A stretch of DNA of 64,000 bases from Nonomuraea angiospora (GTDB lineage Bacteria > Actinomycetota > Actinomycetes > Streptosporangiales > Streptosporangiaceae): NCBI RefSeq assembly GCF_014873145.1, contig NZ_JADBEK010000001.1:496001-560000 (forward strand), in the 5' to 3' direction. Below are positions 44,058 through 53,697 of this stretch, piece after piece. The notes beneath the pieces are model-generated. The model was not told the origin of the DNA. It saw only the letters and a program-made list of their open reading frames with translations, and made no database searches. The position numbers were made by a program, and so were the translations under genes. Within the stretch, counting starts at the first letter, position 1. Every line of letters begins with the position of its first letter.

Positions 44058-45133
44058 TGGGAACCGTGGCAGTGCGCGGGCTGTGCAAGTCCTTCGGCAA
44101 AGTCCCGGCCCTGGACGGGGTGACGCTGGACATACCGGACGGCTCGTTCTTCGTCGTGCTCGGACCCTCCGGGGCAGGCAAGACAACGACCCTGCGAGCG
44201 ATCGCCGGCCTTGAGAAGCTTGACGCCGGGTCGGTGCACCTGGACGGGAGGGACGCGACCGGTGACAGCCCGGCCGCACGCGACCTGGCCATGGTCTTCC
44301 AGAACTACGCCCTCTACCCGCGACACACGGCGTACGAGAACATCACTTCGCCGCTGCGGGCACGCCGCTGTTCCTCGAGCGAGATCGCCGCTGCCGTCGA
44401 GCGGATGTCGAGCCTGCTGCACATCGAACGTCTGCTGCAGCGTCGTCCCGCGCAGTTGTCGGGTGGTGAGATGCAGCGGGTCGCCCTGGCCCGGGCGCTG
44501 GTCCGTCACCCGCGCGCGTTCCTCATGGACGAGCCGCTGACGAACCTCGACCTCAAGCTCCGCGTCGAGATGCGCACCGAGCTCACCCGCATCCACCGGA
44601 GCCTCGGAGCGACCTTCATCTACGTGACCAACGACCAGGTCGAGGCCTTGTCCATGGCCGACCAGGTCGCGGTCCTCAAGGAGGGAAAGGTGCAACAGGT
44701 CGGAACGCCGGCCGAGGTGTACGAGCGTCCAGCCAACCAGTGGGTCGCGGGATTCGTCGGGAGCCCGCCGATCAGCCTGCTCGCCTGCCACGCCCAGGGA
44801 GATCGTCTGGTCGGCGCGGAAGGCTGGACGCTGCCGCGGCCCCGCTGGACCATGGCTGAGGACGGTCGTCCGCTGCTGCTGGGCCTGCGCGCGGAGGACC
44901 TGTCCGTCGAGCAGCGTGGGGACGCGTCGTTGCCGGGTGAGCTCTACGGCCTTGAGCCGCTCGGTGACCGGACGGTGGTCGACGTCCGGGTGGGGACGGA
45001 GATCCTCAAGGTCAAGGCACGAACCACCGTCACCGGTACGCCGGGCGAGCGGCTGCTTGTCACGGTCGACCTGGACCGTGCGCACCTGTTCGATGCGGGC
45101 ACCGGGCTGGCGCTGTCCGAGGCCGGGAGGTAA
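44057..45133 (+). CDS. ABC importer ATPase, MalK/UgpC type, 2, with Asn at the H-loop
   Basis: The 358-residue ATPase has Walker A (GPSGAGKTT), Q-loop (FQNYALYPRH), signature ([15 protein letters not shown]), Walker B (AFLMDEPLTNLD) and a C-terminal OB region. The switch histidine that should follow VT is asparagine (VTNDQVEALSMAD, codon AAC). This His normally senses the gamma-phosphate, so this site is probably weak or inactive. Heterodimeric ABC transporters often carry one such degenerate site. It shares overlapping stop/start codons with ATPase 1. Confidence 0.92.
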   Translation: MGTVAVRGLCKSFGKVPALDGVTLDIPDGSFFVVLGPSGAGKTTTLRAIAGLEKLDAGSVHLDGRDATGDSPAARDLAMVFQNYALYPRHTAYENITSPLRARRCSSSEIAAAVERMSSLLHIERLLQRRPAQLSGGEMQRVALARALVRHPRAFLMDEPLTNLDLKLRVEMRTELTRIHRSLGATFIYVTNDQVEALSMADQVAVLKEGKVQQVGTPAEVYERPANQWVAGFVGSPPISLLACHAQGDRLVGAEGWTLPRPRWTMAEDGRPLLLGLRAEDLSVEQRGDASLPGELYGLEPLGDRTVVDVRVGTEILKVKARTTVTGTPGERLLVTVDLDRAHLFDAGTGLALSEAGR

Positions 45134-45372
45134 TCGCGCAGGGCGGCGAGGTCAATATGCGCCGGCACATGGCAATCGAGCCTCGGCGGACCGTCACCGG
45201 TGAGCACGGCCTGACGACGCTGAAGCAGCCATGGCCCGAGAAGGCGCTCGGTGGCGCGAGGCGTCGCCCTGCGGCCAGGGCCAAGAGGTCGCGTGACCCG
45301 TTCGTCAACGCGCGTGGCGCGATCGCTGAGGTCACGCCGGACATCACCGAGAACATCACAGGAGGCGACGCA

Positions 45373-46833
45373 ATGAGTGACCCGATGAACGTCCTGGCCC
45401 CCGAGCACCGGCGGCTCCGGATCGGCGACGCCTGGCGCGACGCTGCCGGCGGAGCCACCTTTGCCGTCGAGGACCCGGCCACCGGCAAGACCATCGCCGA
45501 GGTGGCGGACGCCGACGTCGTTGACGGGCTCGCCGCTCTGGACGCGGCGAGCAAGGCAATGGCGGAGTGGGCGGCGACCCCACCGCGAAAACGGTCGGAG
45601 TTGCTGACCGCGACGTACCGGGTACTGACCGAGCGATCCGAGGAGGTCGCCCGGCTGATAACGCTCGAGATGGGCAAGCCGCTCGCGGAGGCTCGCGGAG
45701 AGGTGGCCTACGGCGCCGAGTTCTTCCGCTGGTTCGCCGAGGAGGCGGTGCGCGTCGAGGGGCGCTACAACACCGCTCCCGCTGGTGGATATCGCATCCT
45801 CACCGTGCCGAGGCCGGTCGGACCGTGCGTCTTCGTGACACCATGGAACTTTCCGCTGGCCATGGGCGCCCGCAAGATCGCTCCTGCGCTGGCGGCGGGC
45901 TGTACGACGATCACCAAGCCGGCGGCCCAGACGCCACTCACCATGCTGTTCCTGGCCCGCATCATGGAGGAGGCCGGCGTTCCTCCGGGCGTCGTCAACG
46001 TCGTGACGACCAAGCGTGCCGGCGAGGTGGTCTCGGCACTGCTGGCCGACCGTCGGACCCGCAAGCTTTCGTTCACCGGGTCGACCGAGGTCGGGCGCGT
46101 GCTGCTCCGGCAGGCGGCGGACAACGTGCTGCGCGCCTCCATGGAACTGGGCGGCAACGCGGCCTTGATCGTGTGTGCCGACGCGGACCTGGACGTCGCG
46201 CTCGACGGTGCCATGGTGGCCAAGATGCGCAACCTCGGGGAGTCCTGCATCGCGGCCAACCGAATCTACGTCGAGGAGCCGGTGCGCGAGGAGTTCACGG
46301 CACGCTTCGCCAAGCGGATGGGCGCGCTCTCGGTGGGCCATGGTCTGGACGACGGCGTGGACGTCGGGGCGCTGATCGACGAGGCCTCGGTCACCAAGAT
46401 CGACGAGCTCGTCGCCGACGCGGTCGATCGCGGAGCCCGTGTCCTGGTGGGCGGCGAGCGCCCGGATGGGCCGGGCCACTTCTACCCGCCCACGGTCCTC
46501 GTCGACGTGCCCGACGACGCGCGGATGCTGGAGGCGGAAATCTTCGGCCCGGTGGCCCCGATCATCTCGTTCACGTCCGACGATGAGGTGATCGCGAAGG
46601 CCAACGACACCGAGCACGGCCTGGCCGGATACGTCTTCACCCGTGACCTCCAGCGGGCGCTCCGGTTCGCCGAGGGGCTGGAGACGGGGATGCTCGGCAT
46701 CAACCGTGGTCTGATCTCGGACCCGTCAGCTCCGTTCGGAGGGGTGAAGCAGTCCGGGATCGGCAAGGAGGGGTCGCACGAGGGCATCCTCGAGTATCTC
46801 GACGTCACCTACGCGGCGATCGACCTACCGTGA
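45373..46833 (+). CDS. NAD(P)-dependent aldehyde dehydrogenase (succinate-semialdehyde type)
   Basis: The 486-residue enzyme has the cofactor segment VTPWNFPLAMGARKIAPALA, SFTGSTEVGR, catalytic Glu in SMELGGNAAL and catalytic Cys in LGESCIAANR (replacing the usual GQxC), closing with GMLGINRGLISDPSAPFGGV. ATG 45373 has AGGAGG eight bases upstream. It follows the importer ATPases by 239 noncoding bases and precedes an iron alcohol dehydrogenase, so it probably oxidises the aldehyde formed from the imported alcohol. Confidence 0.92.
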   Translation: MSDPMNVLAPEHRRLRIGDAWRDAAGGATFAVEDPATGKTIAEVADADVVDGLAALDAASKAMAEWAATPPRKRSELLTATYRVLTERSEEVARLITLEMGKPLAEARGEVAYGAEFFRWFAEEAVRVEGRYNTAPAGGYRILTVPRPVGPCVFVTPWNFPLAMGARKIAPALAAGCTTITKPAAQTPLTMLFLARIMEEAGVPPGVVNVVTTKRAGEVVSALLADRRTRKLSFTGSTEVGRVLLRQAADNVLRASMELGGNAALIVCADADLDVALDGAMVAKMRNLGESCIAANRIYVEEPVREEFTARFAKRMGALSVGHGLDDGVDVGALIDEASVTKIDELVADAVDRGARVLVGGERPDGPGHFYPPTVLVDVPDDARMLEAEIFGPVAPIISFTSDDEVIAKANDTEHGLAGYVFTRDLQRALRFAEGLETGMLGINRGLISDPSAPFGGVKQSGIGKEGSHEGILEYLDVTYAAIDLP

Positions 46834-47087
46834 CCGGCCTGCTGCTCCGGGCGCCCGCCGGGGATCACCGCGCCCTGCGCGCACATGACCTGACCGGTCT
46901 CCACCGGTGGAGCGGGACCCTGACCATGGCCGGCACGGACCCGCCGGCACCCCGGGACGCCGCCGACTCCGCCGGCGTGCGCGCCCGCGCCACCCGGCAG
47001 CCCACCTTGCCGACGCCGTCCCGGTCTCGCAGGTGACCCGGACGTCCGCCCGGCAAATCACCGCCGACGTTCCAGAGAGGCACTGAC

Positions 47088-48323
47088 ATGCTTGAGACCG
47101 TCCGCGGACCACGCCAGCTGATAGTGGGCGAAGGGGTCGCGCAGAACATCCCACGAGTGGTGGCCGAGTGCGGCTCGCGAGTCCTCATCGTGACCGACCG
47201 GGTCCTGCTGGGGCAGCCGGGCGTGGCCGAGATCGTGGCCGCCGTACGGGAGAAGGTCGAAGTCGTCGGGGTGTTCGCCGACGCGACTCCGGACGTGCCA
47301 CTCACCGATGTCGCCCTGGCCGTCTCGGCCGCCGCAGAGGTGGACGCCGACGTCATCCTCGCCATCGGAGGCGGCACGGTGATCGACCTCGCCAAAATCG
47401 TCGGCGTCATCCGGTGCCACGGCGGGACGCCGCGCGACTTCTACGGGGAGTCGAAGGTGCCGGGGCCGACGACGCCTCTCGTCGCGGTGCCGACGACATC
47501 AGGCACCGGCTCCGAGCTCACGCCCGTCTCGGTGCTGACCGACCCGGACCGCGAGCTTAAGGTCGGGGTCTCCAGCGTCCACATCGTGCCCGACTTCGCC
47601 ATCGTCGACCCCGAGCTCACCTACACCTGCCCTGCGACCGTCACTGCCCACTCCGGCATCGACGCGTTCTGTCACGCGGTGGAGAGCTACACCGCGCGAC
47701 CCCGGGCCCACGGACCGCGCGACCCGGTGGAACAGGTCTTCCTCGGCCGCAACCCGATCACCGACCACTACGCGCTCCTGGCCGCGGAGCGGATCGCCCG
47801 CAGCTTGCCCCATGTCGTCAGGGACGGAGGCGACAAGGACGCGCGCGCGGACATGTCCTATGGGTCCATGCTGGCCGGGCTCGCGTTTTCCCACGCAGGC
47901 AACGCGGCTCCGCACGCGCTCCAGTATCCCATCGGCGCGGCCACCCACACACCGCACGGCCTGGGCGTCGGGCTGCTGCTGCCCTACGCGCTGGACGCGG
48001 CCAGGGACGCTATCGGCGACCGGTTGGCCATCCTCGCCCGGGTGTGCGGGCTCGACGTGACCGACGCCTCGGATGCCGAGGCCGCGGATACGTTCCTCAC
48101 CTGGCTCGACGGGCTCCTTGCCGACATCGGCATCCCTGCTACCTTGGCGGACATCGGCGTGACACGCGCCGACCTCCCACGCTTCGCGGAGATGGCCAGC
48201 GGCGTCACCCGCTTGATCCAGAACCATCCAGGCCCGACCGACACCGCCAGCCTGACCGCTATCCTCGAAGCGGCCTGGCTCGGGGACCGGACCCGACTTT
48301 TCCTGACTCCGAAGCAGAGATAG
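47088..48323 (+). CDS. iron-containing (group III) alcohol dehydrogenase
   Basis: The 411-residue enzyme has nucleotide-binding GGGTVIDLAK, substrate-site TTSGTGSELTPV and metal ligands Asp/His in HSGIDAFCHAVESY and HAGNAAPHALQYPIGAATHT then PHG. ATG 47088 has GAGAGG upstream. It probably oxidises the imported polyol or primary alcohol (or reduces the reverse) with the adjacent aldehyde dehydrogenase completing the step to the acid. Bases 46834-47087 show no gene. A defective ISL3 fragment begins 40 bases after its stop. Confidence 0.92.
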   Translation: MLETVRGPRQLIVGEGVAQNIPRVVAECGSRVLIVTDRVLLGQPGVAEIVAAVREKVEVVGVFADATPDVPLTDVALAVSAAAEVDADVILAIGGGTVIDLAKIVGVIRCHGGTPRDFYGESKVPGPTTPLVAVPTTSGTGSELTPVSVLTDPDRELKVGVSSVHIVPDFAIVDPELTYTCPATVTAHSGIDAFCHAVESYTARPRAHGPRDPVEQVFLGRNPITDHYALLAAERIARSLPHVVRDGGDKDARADMSYGSMLAGLAFSHAGNAAPHALQYPIGAATHTPHGLGVGLLLPYALDAARDAIGDRLAILARVCGLDVTDASDAEAADTFLTWLDGLLADIGIPATLADIGVTRADLPRFAEMASGVTRLIQNHPGPTDTASLTAILEAAWLGDRTRLFLTPKQR

Positions 48324-48362
48324 TGGCTCTGGCCCGTAATCGATGGTGGCGGTAAGTGACTG

Positions 48363-48842
48363 TCACGGCAGCAGGATGCGGTGGCGTAACAGATCGAACC
48401 CGGCGCGGCCGTGCATCTGGCGCATGATCCTCTTCGTGCGGGTGTTGACGCCTTCGGTGCGGCCATTGTGGTACGGGAGGGTGAGGGCGGCGTTTACGGC
48501 GGCGCGGTCAAGCTCGATGCCGTTGGCGAAGCCGTGCAGGTGAGGCAGGTCGGCGACGCGGATGGTGGTGATCCAGGTGGTGAGCTCTTGCACCAGCCGG
48601 GTGTCGCTATCACGGAGTCGGCCGGGGTGAGTGAGCAGCAGACGTGTCAGGCGGCGCGGGGTGGTGACGGGCCGTTCTCCTTCGGCTCGACCTTGAGTGA
48701 TATAGCGGTAGAGCAGGTTGAGACTGCCGGTGCAGCCGAGCTCCTTGCTCTCCCGGAACAGCTGCTGAACGGGCACGGCGGGGTCGGTGGCGCGTCGCTC
48801 GTCGATGGCCTGCGACCACACGGTGTGCCACCCCGTCATGCC
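48363..48842 (-). pseudogene. ISL3-family transposase, C-terminal fragment
   Basis: The minus-strand frame includes DLPHLHGFANGIELDRAAVN, ALTLPYHNGRTEGVNTRTKR and IMRQMHGRAGFDLLRHRILL, the classic end of ISL3 transposases. Upstream it keeps about 100 residues of the preceding insertion region (TTPRRLTRLLLTHPGRL) and then fades near 48840. An N-terminal ISL3 fragment on the same strand lies 7 kb away at 55.6 kb. Confidence 0.85.
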
Positions 48843-49029
48843 GAAAAGGACATCGCTCCTGTCCACGGAAGGTCGCCTGTTCCGGCACACGACGATCAGG
48901 CCAAGGACCACCACTTCGAGCCTTCGGTACAGGCGGGGGACGTTCTCACCCGACTGCCAGGCGCTGATGGTTAGGAGAGACCTCCCACACTTCCCCGGGA
49001 TGGCGCAGGCTGTTGGCCCCCAGGGCCCA

Positions 49030-49418
49030 GCCCTGCGACGAGCTGGCCCGCGCCGCCGGGCTGGGCTGCGATGACGGCATTGTCGTGGACGCCCGCTCCC
49101 TAGCCTCCGACAACCGCACCATCGCCATAGGTGACTGCGCGAACCTGCCCGACCCGTCCCCGTGGTCGGGCGACGCTTCACGGTTGCGGCTGGAGAGCGT
49201 CGACAACGCCGTCGAGCAGGCCACCTCGGCCGCCGCCACGCTGGTCGGCCTGGATCGCCCTACCGGGGCGTCCCCTGGTTCTGGTCCGACCAAGGAAGGC
49301 TCAAGCTGCAGATCGCCGGGCTGGCCCGCCCGGACGACGAGGCCGTCCTGCGCCCCGGTCGGCGCCCGGGGCAGCACACGGCGCTGCGCTGCCGAGCTGG
49401 TGGGCCGGTCGGTGTAGG
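49030..49418 (+). pseudogene. ferredoxin reductase (FAD/NAD), C-terminal fragment, frameshifted
   Basis: DELARAAGLGCDDGIVVDAR, TIAIGDCANLPDPSP (second FAD motif) and RLRLESVDNAVEQATSAAAT lie in one frame. The continuation GVPWFWSDQGRLKLQIAGLA lies in the next. This is the C-terminal third of rhodocoxin/putidaredoxin-reductase-type enzymes, which pass electrons from NADH to ferredoxins of P450s. The first two thirds and the true C-terminus are missing. Confidence 0.8.
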
Positions 49419-49797
49419 GGTTGGCGAAGTGGACCCAGTTCGTGATGCCCTTGCCGGGCGGGTGCTGGTCCGGGGACGTGCCCGCCTCTCTGACCTGCTG
49501 GTTCCACGTCCGTGTGGCCTGAGGCGCTGGACGGCCGCGGCCTGGTTCTCGTCGGGTGAAGGCGGCGCGGAGGCGCGGGGCCGGGTGGGCGTCCTCCTTC
49601 GAGTGGCGGAAGAGCTGGGCTGGGCCGGGTGACAGGGACCGGTGACCAGGTACAGGTCCCGCTGCCGGGCTCGGCGCCCTCCGCGCTGCCTTCTCATCTG
49701 GTAAAAGACCTGGGTGAAGAGCCGAGTTAAGGCATCGGGGCCAGCGAATTTTGTGCAGTCTTTGCTGGGTGCTCGCCGCTGGCGCCCGACGTGATCG
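49419..49797. other. noncoding or unassigned stretch
   Basis: No gene was assigned. The minus strand contains a protein-like segment (SPDQHPPGKGITNWVHFANP at about 49415-49480) that I do not recognise; it is probably the remnant of another gene. Confidence 0.3.
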
Positions 49798-50697
49798 CTA
49801 CAGGTCGCGGGATAGTTCGCCGCGCTGGAGTGCCTGGTAGAGGGCGTTTTCAGCGCGTTGGCGTCGCCTGAGCGCAGTGCAGTAGAGCAGGCCGCGGCGG
49901 CGGCAGTAGGAGCTGAGCGGGATGCCCTCCAGCCGGGTGGAGGCGCTGAGCTCGGCCTCCTCATTGGTGAGGATCTGTTGGGCAACGGCCTTGTTGAGGA
50001 GCAGGTCAGGGTGGCCGGCCGGGTAGGCGAGCGTCTGCTGACCGCTGTCGGCCCGGTCGGTGAGATCTGGGTCGGCCAGCAGAGTGGGCTGGTCGGTGAC
50101 GTGGGTGCGGACGACGGCGATGTGGGTCGGCCGCGACAGTCGCAGCACCGGGTGCGACCAGGCCAGGTTCACCCGGCAGATGGCTTCCATGTAGGCCGTC
50201 AGGACCTCGGCCTCCAGGTCCTCGCGATCGAGCCGCTCGGCCGGGATCTTGCTGGCGAGGGTGCTGATGAGGCGGCGGAGCATCGGGATCGCCAGGGCGA
50301 CGGCGGCGACCATCCATGCTCCTCGATGGGTGCGGGCCTGGTCGATGAGGTGTCGCCACACATGGTCGCGGGTGGTGCGTGAGCAGGACGGATGCAGCAG
50401 CATCTCTCGCAGCTCGTTCAGCGGGATGGGCCGTGCCGGAAGCCCGTGCCCGAGCTGCGCGCCGTCGACCGACAGCGGGGCAGGGCCGCGCATGAGGAGG
50501 GTGAAGGCGTGTTCGGCCACGTCCAGCGGCAGGGAGCCGTCCTGGCGGCGTGGGCTGTCGCCGAGGCGGTCGGGCGCCTGGCTGGGTTGGGCGTTGTCCG
50601 CTTCGAGGGCGACAGTGGACAACGGTTCGACCGGGTCGGTGATGGTCGTGCTCGTGATGGCCGCATCGGCGGAGAGGCGGATCAAGGGGTGGGACAT
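49798..50697 (-). CDS. sigma-factor-like helix-turn-helix protein of unknown role
   Basis: In this 299-residue protein, residues 120-175 (RLISTLASKIPAERLDREDL then EAEVLTAYMEAI) look like sigma-70 region 2. Residues 245-290 (LTNEEAELSASTRLEGIPLS then CTALRRRQRAENAL) look like a region 4 helix-turn-helix. The first 90 residues have no clear domain. Similar proteins occur singly in actinomycete accessory regions. It may be a divergent sigma factor or a DNA-binding regulator of the surrounding mobile DNA; confidence in that role is low. 50698-51040 holds no recognisable gene. Confidence 0.65.
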   Translation of the reverse strand: MSHPLIRLSADAAITSTTITDPVEPLSTVALEADNAQPSQAPDRLGDSPRRQDGSLPLDVAEHAFTLLMRGPAPLSVDGAQLGHGLPARPIPLNELREMLLHPSCSRTTRDHVWRHLIDQARTHRGAWMVAAVALAIPMLRRLISTLASKIPAERLDREDLEAEVLTAYMEAICRVNLAWSHPVLRLSRPTHIAVVRTHVTDQPTLLADPDLTDRADSGQQTLAYPAGHPDLLLNKAVAQQILTNEEAELSASTRLEGIPLSSYCRRRGLLYCTALRRRQRAENALYQALQRGELSRDL

Positions 50698-51040
50698 AGC
50701 GACGCTCCCGATAAGGCGTGTTCGTTTCGGACGTCGCTAGGTCGCCATAGCGCCCGGGCAGGAAGCGGGCAGGAAATGATCAGACATCGGACACGGCAAA
50801 GATCACACCATGCTTGGATCATGCGTCGGAAACGATGATGACCTGCGGAAACGTTGGCCTGCTGGACCGATGTCCGTCGGATGGCAGGGAGACGAGATCC
50901 ATGACACTGCGCACGGAAAGCTGCCGTGAGCTGCGGTAACGGGATGAAGCTGAAAGTGTCAGGTCAAGCTTGTGTCAACGCGGTGGACGAGGCCTGGACC
51001 GTTGGATCGCCGCCGCCGAGATGGGTCTGCGGCGGGTTAC

Positions 51041-51454
51041 TCAGAGGTCCGCGCCGGGGCCGGGCGGACGGGTGGGGAGGGGGATGGGCGCGCTGGTGCG
51101 GAGCATGCGGGCCTCGGCTTGCGCTCGGGCAAGGACGGCCGAGACAGCATCGGCTGAACGGCGAGCCGCCAGTTCCCGGACCTCTTGGGGCGGGTCGCGC
51201 TCATCGATGACGATGACCGTCCCGTCGTCGGCGACATGGGTACGAACCCGCCAGCCGAGCTGACCTCCCGCCGCCCTCGCGGCCCGTCGGACCTCGGCCA
51301 CATCACCCAACTCGGCCATTGCGTCGCGGGCGAGAATGAGCTGGCCGTAGAAGCCGCGATACTCCGGCTTGAGGCAGGCGACCATCATCGCCTTGACCTG
51401 GTCGACGAGCTTGGCGAAGCGGCGTTCGGCCAGTTCGTCCTTCCGGTTCGGCAT
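51041..51454 (-). CDS. hypothetical protein, 137 residues
   Basis: The protein was not recognised. It is mostly helical and charged (DELAERRFAKLVDQVKAMMV, then LILARDAMAELGDVAEVRRA) with a central short beta segment (VRTHVADDGTVIVIDERD) and a Pro-rich end. Codon use is normal for the region. It lies on the same strand as the sigma-like gene, 343 bases upstream of it, and just outside the 2.2-kb inverted-repeat element. Confidence 0.5.
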   Translation of the reverse strand: MPNRKDELAERRFAKLVDQVKAMMVACLKPEYRGFYGQLILARDAMAELGDVAEVRRAARAAGGQLGWRVRTHVADDGTVIVIDERDPPQEVRELAARRSADAVSAVLARAQAEARMLRTSAPIPLPTRPPGPGADL

Positions 51455-51531
51455 GCAGATCGCCTCCCGGCTGACACGTCGTGGTGTGCTGTCTTCTCAG
51501 GGTAGGTCGCACCAGGCAACGGTGCTTGGTT

Positions 51532-51575
51532 GTTCTGCCGCAGCGAAGGTTGAGCGATTCTCATCGAAGTTTGAG
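51532..51575. repeat. left inverted terminal repeat
   Basis: It contains CTGCCGCAGCGAAGGTTGAG (51535-51554) and TCATCGAAGTTTGAG (51561-51575), mirrored at 53698-53740. Confidence 0.7.
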
Positions 51576-51790
51576 TGATCGTGGCTCGGCTGCTGCTCCC
51601 TCATCTACCTTCTGGCGTTGCTTTCGGCGTTCTCGGTAGGCCCATACTCGGCACGCGTCCAAGCACCAGAGCTGAGGCAGACCGCCGGCGAAACCCCGGC
51701 CGCCCTTGGCCCAGCGGAACCCCGCACAGGCGGCACATGATCGAACCGGGTCCTCCAGCCGTCGCCTAACCAGGTCCGCAGTTGCCGCCC
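51561..51790 (-). pseudogene. small zinc-ribbon protein fragment
   Basis: The minus strand reads LEDPVRSCAACAGFRWAKGG, then LPQLWCLDACRVWAYRERRK, a CxxC...CxxxC pattern like the small actinobacterial proteins with a YCSxACRxRAYR motif. There is no start codon in frame, and an upstream frame (LFDGGRQLRTWLGDGW) may be the displaced N-terminus. The stop codon lies inside the left terminal repeat. Confidence 0.4.
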
Positions 51791-52040
51791 GCCATCGAAG
51801 AGGTCCAGGTCAAAGGCGCTGAGCGCGGGATCGCCCTACGCACGTGCCGGTTCCTCACCGTCTCTCCTGGAACTCAACTGTCCGTTCTCATCCATCGTGT
51901 AGGCAGCCATGTCGGCGAGCTGGGCACCGTCAACTGCCTTGAGACAAGACGGGCGAGCAAACGCGCACTCGCGGCATGAGCGGAGGTCGTCCGGCGGTGT
52001 CCAACCGAAGCGTGGTCCCTCTCGACACGTTAGGTGAAAC

Positions 52041-53330
52041 CTACGACTTGGCCGACGAGATCATCGGTAGTCCGGCCGACGCCCCGGAGTCCGGCACCCC
52101 TGCGTAGTCGGGCAGCTCGACGCCGTTGATCGCACGCTCGACCAGTTCGGTGAACCATTCGCTGGCGAAATCGGGGCGCGGCTCGGCGTCCGGCCCGGGG
52201 ACCTGGAGGCTGTGTACGTGCAACCGGCCGATCTCCTGGTTGGCCTCCACGAACGAGCGCATCCGAGCCTCGTAGCCGGCGAACCCGGCCTCCGGGTCCC
52301 ACCCGGCGGCGGCCAGCTCTCCGGCCAGCAGGTAGGCGCCGACCAGGGCCAGCCCGGTGCCCGCCCCGGACATCGGCGACGCGCTGAACGCCGCGTCCCC
52401 GAGCAGCCCCACCCGTCCGCTCGACCAGCGGTCCATCACCACCTGAGCGACCTGGTCCAGATAGAAGTCCGGGGTGTCGTCCACGTGCGCGAGGATGCGC
52501 TGGGTCAACCAGCCGAAACCGTCCATCCGCTCGCGCAGCAGGCGCTTCTGCGCCGCGACGTCGCGGTAGTCGACGTCGAAGTCGGCCGCGGGGAAGGAGA
52601 ACATGGCCATCGCCCGGGTGGTGTCCGGGATGGGCCGCAGGCCGGCGGACCGTCCGGCCTCCTGATAGTCGATCATCCAGCGGTCCACTCCGAACTCGTT
52701 GGGCACGCTGTAGAAGGCCAGCACGAGCCCGAGATGGCGGATGAAGTGCTCGCGCGGCCCGAAGACCATCGCTCGCAACTGCGAGTGCAGCCCGTCGGCC
52801 CCGATCACCAGGTCGAAGCGCCGCCGGTCGCCGCCGGCGAAGACCACGTCAACCCCGTCCGCGTCCTGGCTGAGCTCGGCGATCCGGTCACCGAAGACGT
52901 ACTCGACACCGTCCCGGGTGTCGTCGTAGAGCACCTGGGACAGGTCCCCGCGCAGGATCTCGATATCCGCGATGAACCCGTCGCCACCGTTGTCCTCGGC
53001 ACGGAAGGTCTCCAGCACTTGCCCGTCCGCGTCCACGGTGTGCGCGCCGGCGGTGTCGGTGCACGCCGCGCGCACCGCCGCGTCCAGCCCCATGCGCCCG
53101 ATGACCTCCTTGGCGACCCCTCGCGCGTCCACCGCCTGCCCGCCGGGACGCAGCTGGGGAGCCCGCTCCACCACGGTCACCTCGGCCCCCCGCCGGCGCA
53201 GCCAGTGGGCCAGCGCGGGTCCCGCGATGCTCGCCCCCGCCACCAACACCCTGGGACCGTTCACCCGCTGCTCGCCAGTCCGGATGGTGTGCTCCTGCTT
53301 GGAGTCGTCGACGCTCATCACTGCCTCCAT
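52041..53330 (-). CDS. FAD-dependent monooxygenase (PHBH/TetX-like)
   Basis: The 429-residue enzyme has the N-terminal FAD motif VLVAGASIAGPALAHWLRRR (GxSxAG variant), the dual-function DG motif region (FDLVIGADGLHSQLR, ~residue 170) and the second FAD motif GLLGDAAFSASPMSGAGTGL (~310). Class A flavin monooxygenases hydroxylate aromatic or polyketide substrates, or inactivate antibiotics such as rifamycin and tetracycline. ATG 53330 (GGGAGG upstream) or 53318 (GGAGG upstream) are both well placed. It is the sole intact gene inside the inverted-repeat segment. Confidence 0.9.
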   Translation of the reverse strand: MEAVMSVDDSKQEHTIRTGEQRVNGPRVLVAGASIAGPALAHWLRRRGAEVTVVERAPQLRPGGQAVDARGVAKEVIGRMGLDAAVRAACTDTAGAHTVDADGQVLETFRAEDNGGDGFIADIEILRGDLSQVLYDDTRDGVEYVFGDRIAELSQDADGVDVVFAGGDRRRFDLVIGADGLHSQLRAMVFGPREHFIRHLGLVLAFYSVPNEFGVDRWMIDYQEAGRSAGLRPIPDTTRAMAMFSFPAADFDVDYRDVAAQKRLLRERMDGFGWLTQRILAHVDDTPDFYLDQVAQVVMDRWSSGRVGLLGDAAFSASPMSGAGTGLALVGAYLLAGELAAAGWDPEAGFAGYEARMRSFVEANQEIGRLHVHSLQVPGPDAEPRPDFASEWFTELVERAINGVELPDYAGVPDSGASAGLPMISSAKS

Positions 53331-53697
53331 GTGCTTCCTCCCGTGCTGGACGTTCCCAGCACAGGCCCACCGCTGTCGGTGTGTCCAGCCGTATCGACCA
53401 CGGAGCCGCACAAAACTCATCGGCACGACCGAAATCGCGTCCGCGCTCCCGCAAACACCCTGAACTTGGCATGTGCGTGCGACGGGCATGGTCATGATCG
53501 CCCCGGCCTCGGCAGACATTGATGACGCTCACATCAGCCCAGACTGGTGCAAACCAGGCGAACCAGGCCGCCAGCTAGGCCGCCTCCTGGGAATTCGCCA
53601 GATCTGCGCGCAACACAGTGAGACGCTGAAAAGACCAGTGAGAACGGACATCAAGCCCCAGCAGCCACTCAACCTTCGGTGAGACACCGTAGTCGTG

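Noticed and set aside
52212..53522. 436-residue plus-strand frame opposite the flavin monooxygenase
   Set aside because: Shadow frame rich in His/Pro/Arg; no motif, and the minus strand has all FAD motifs.
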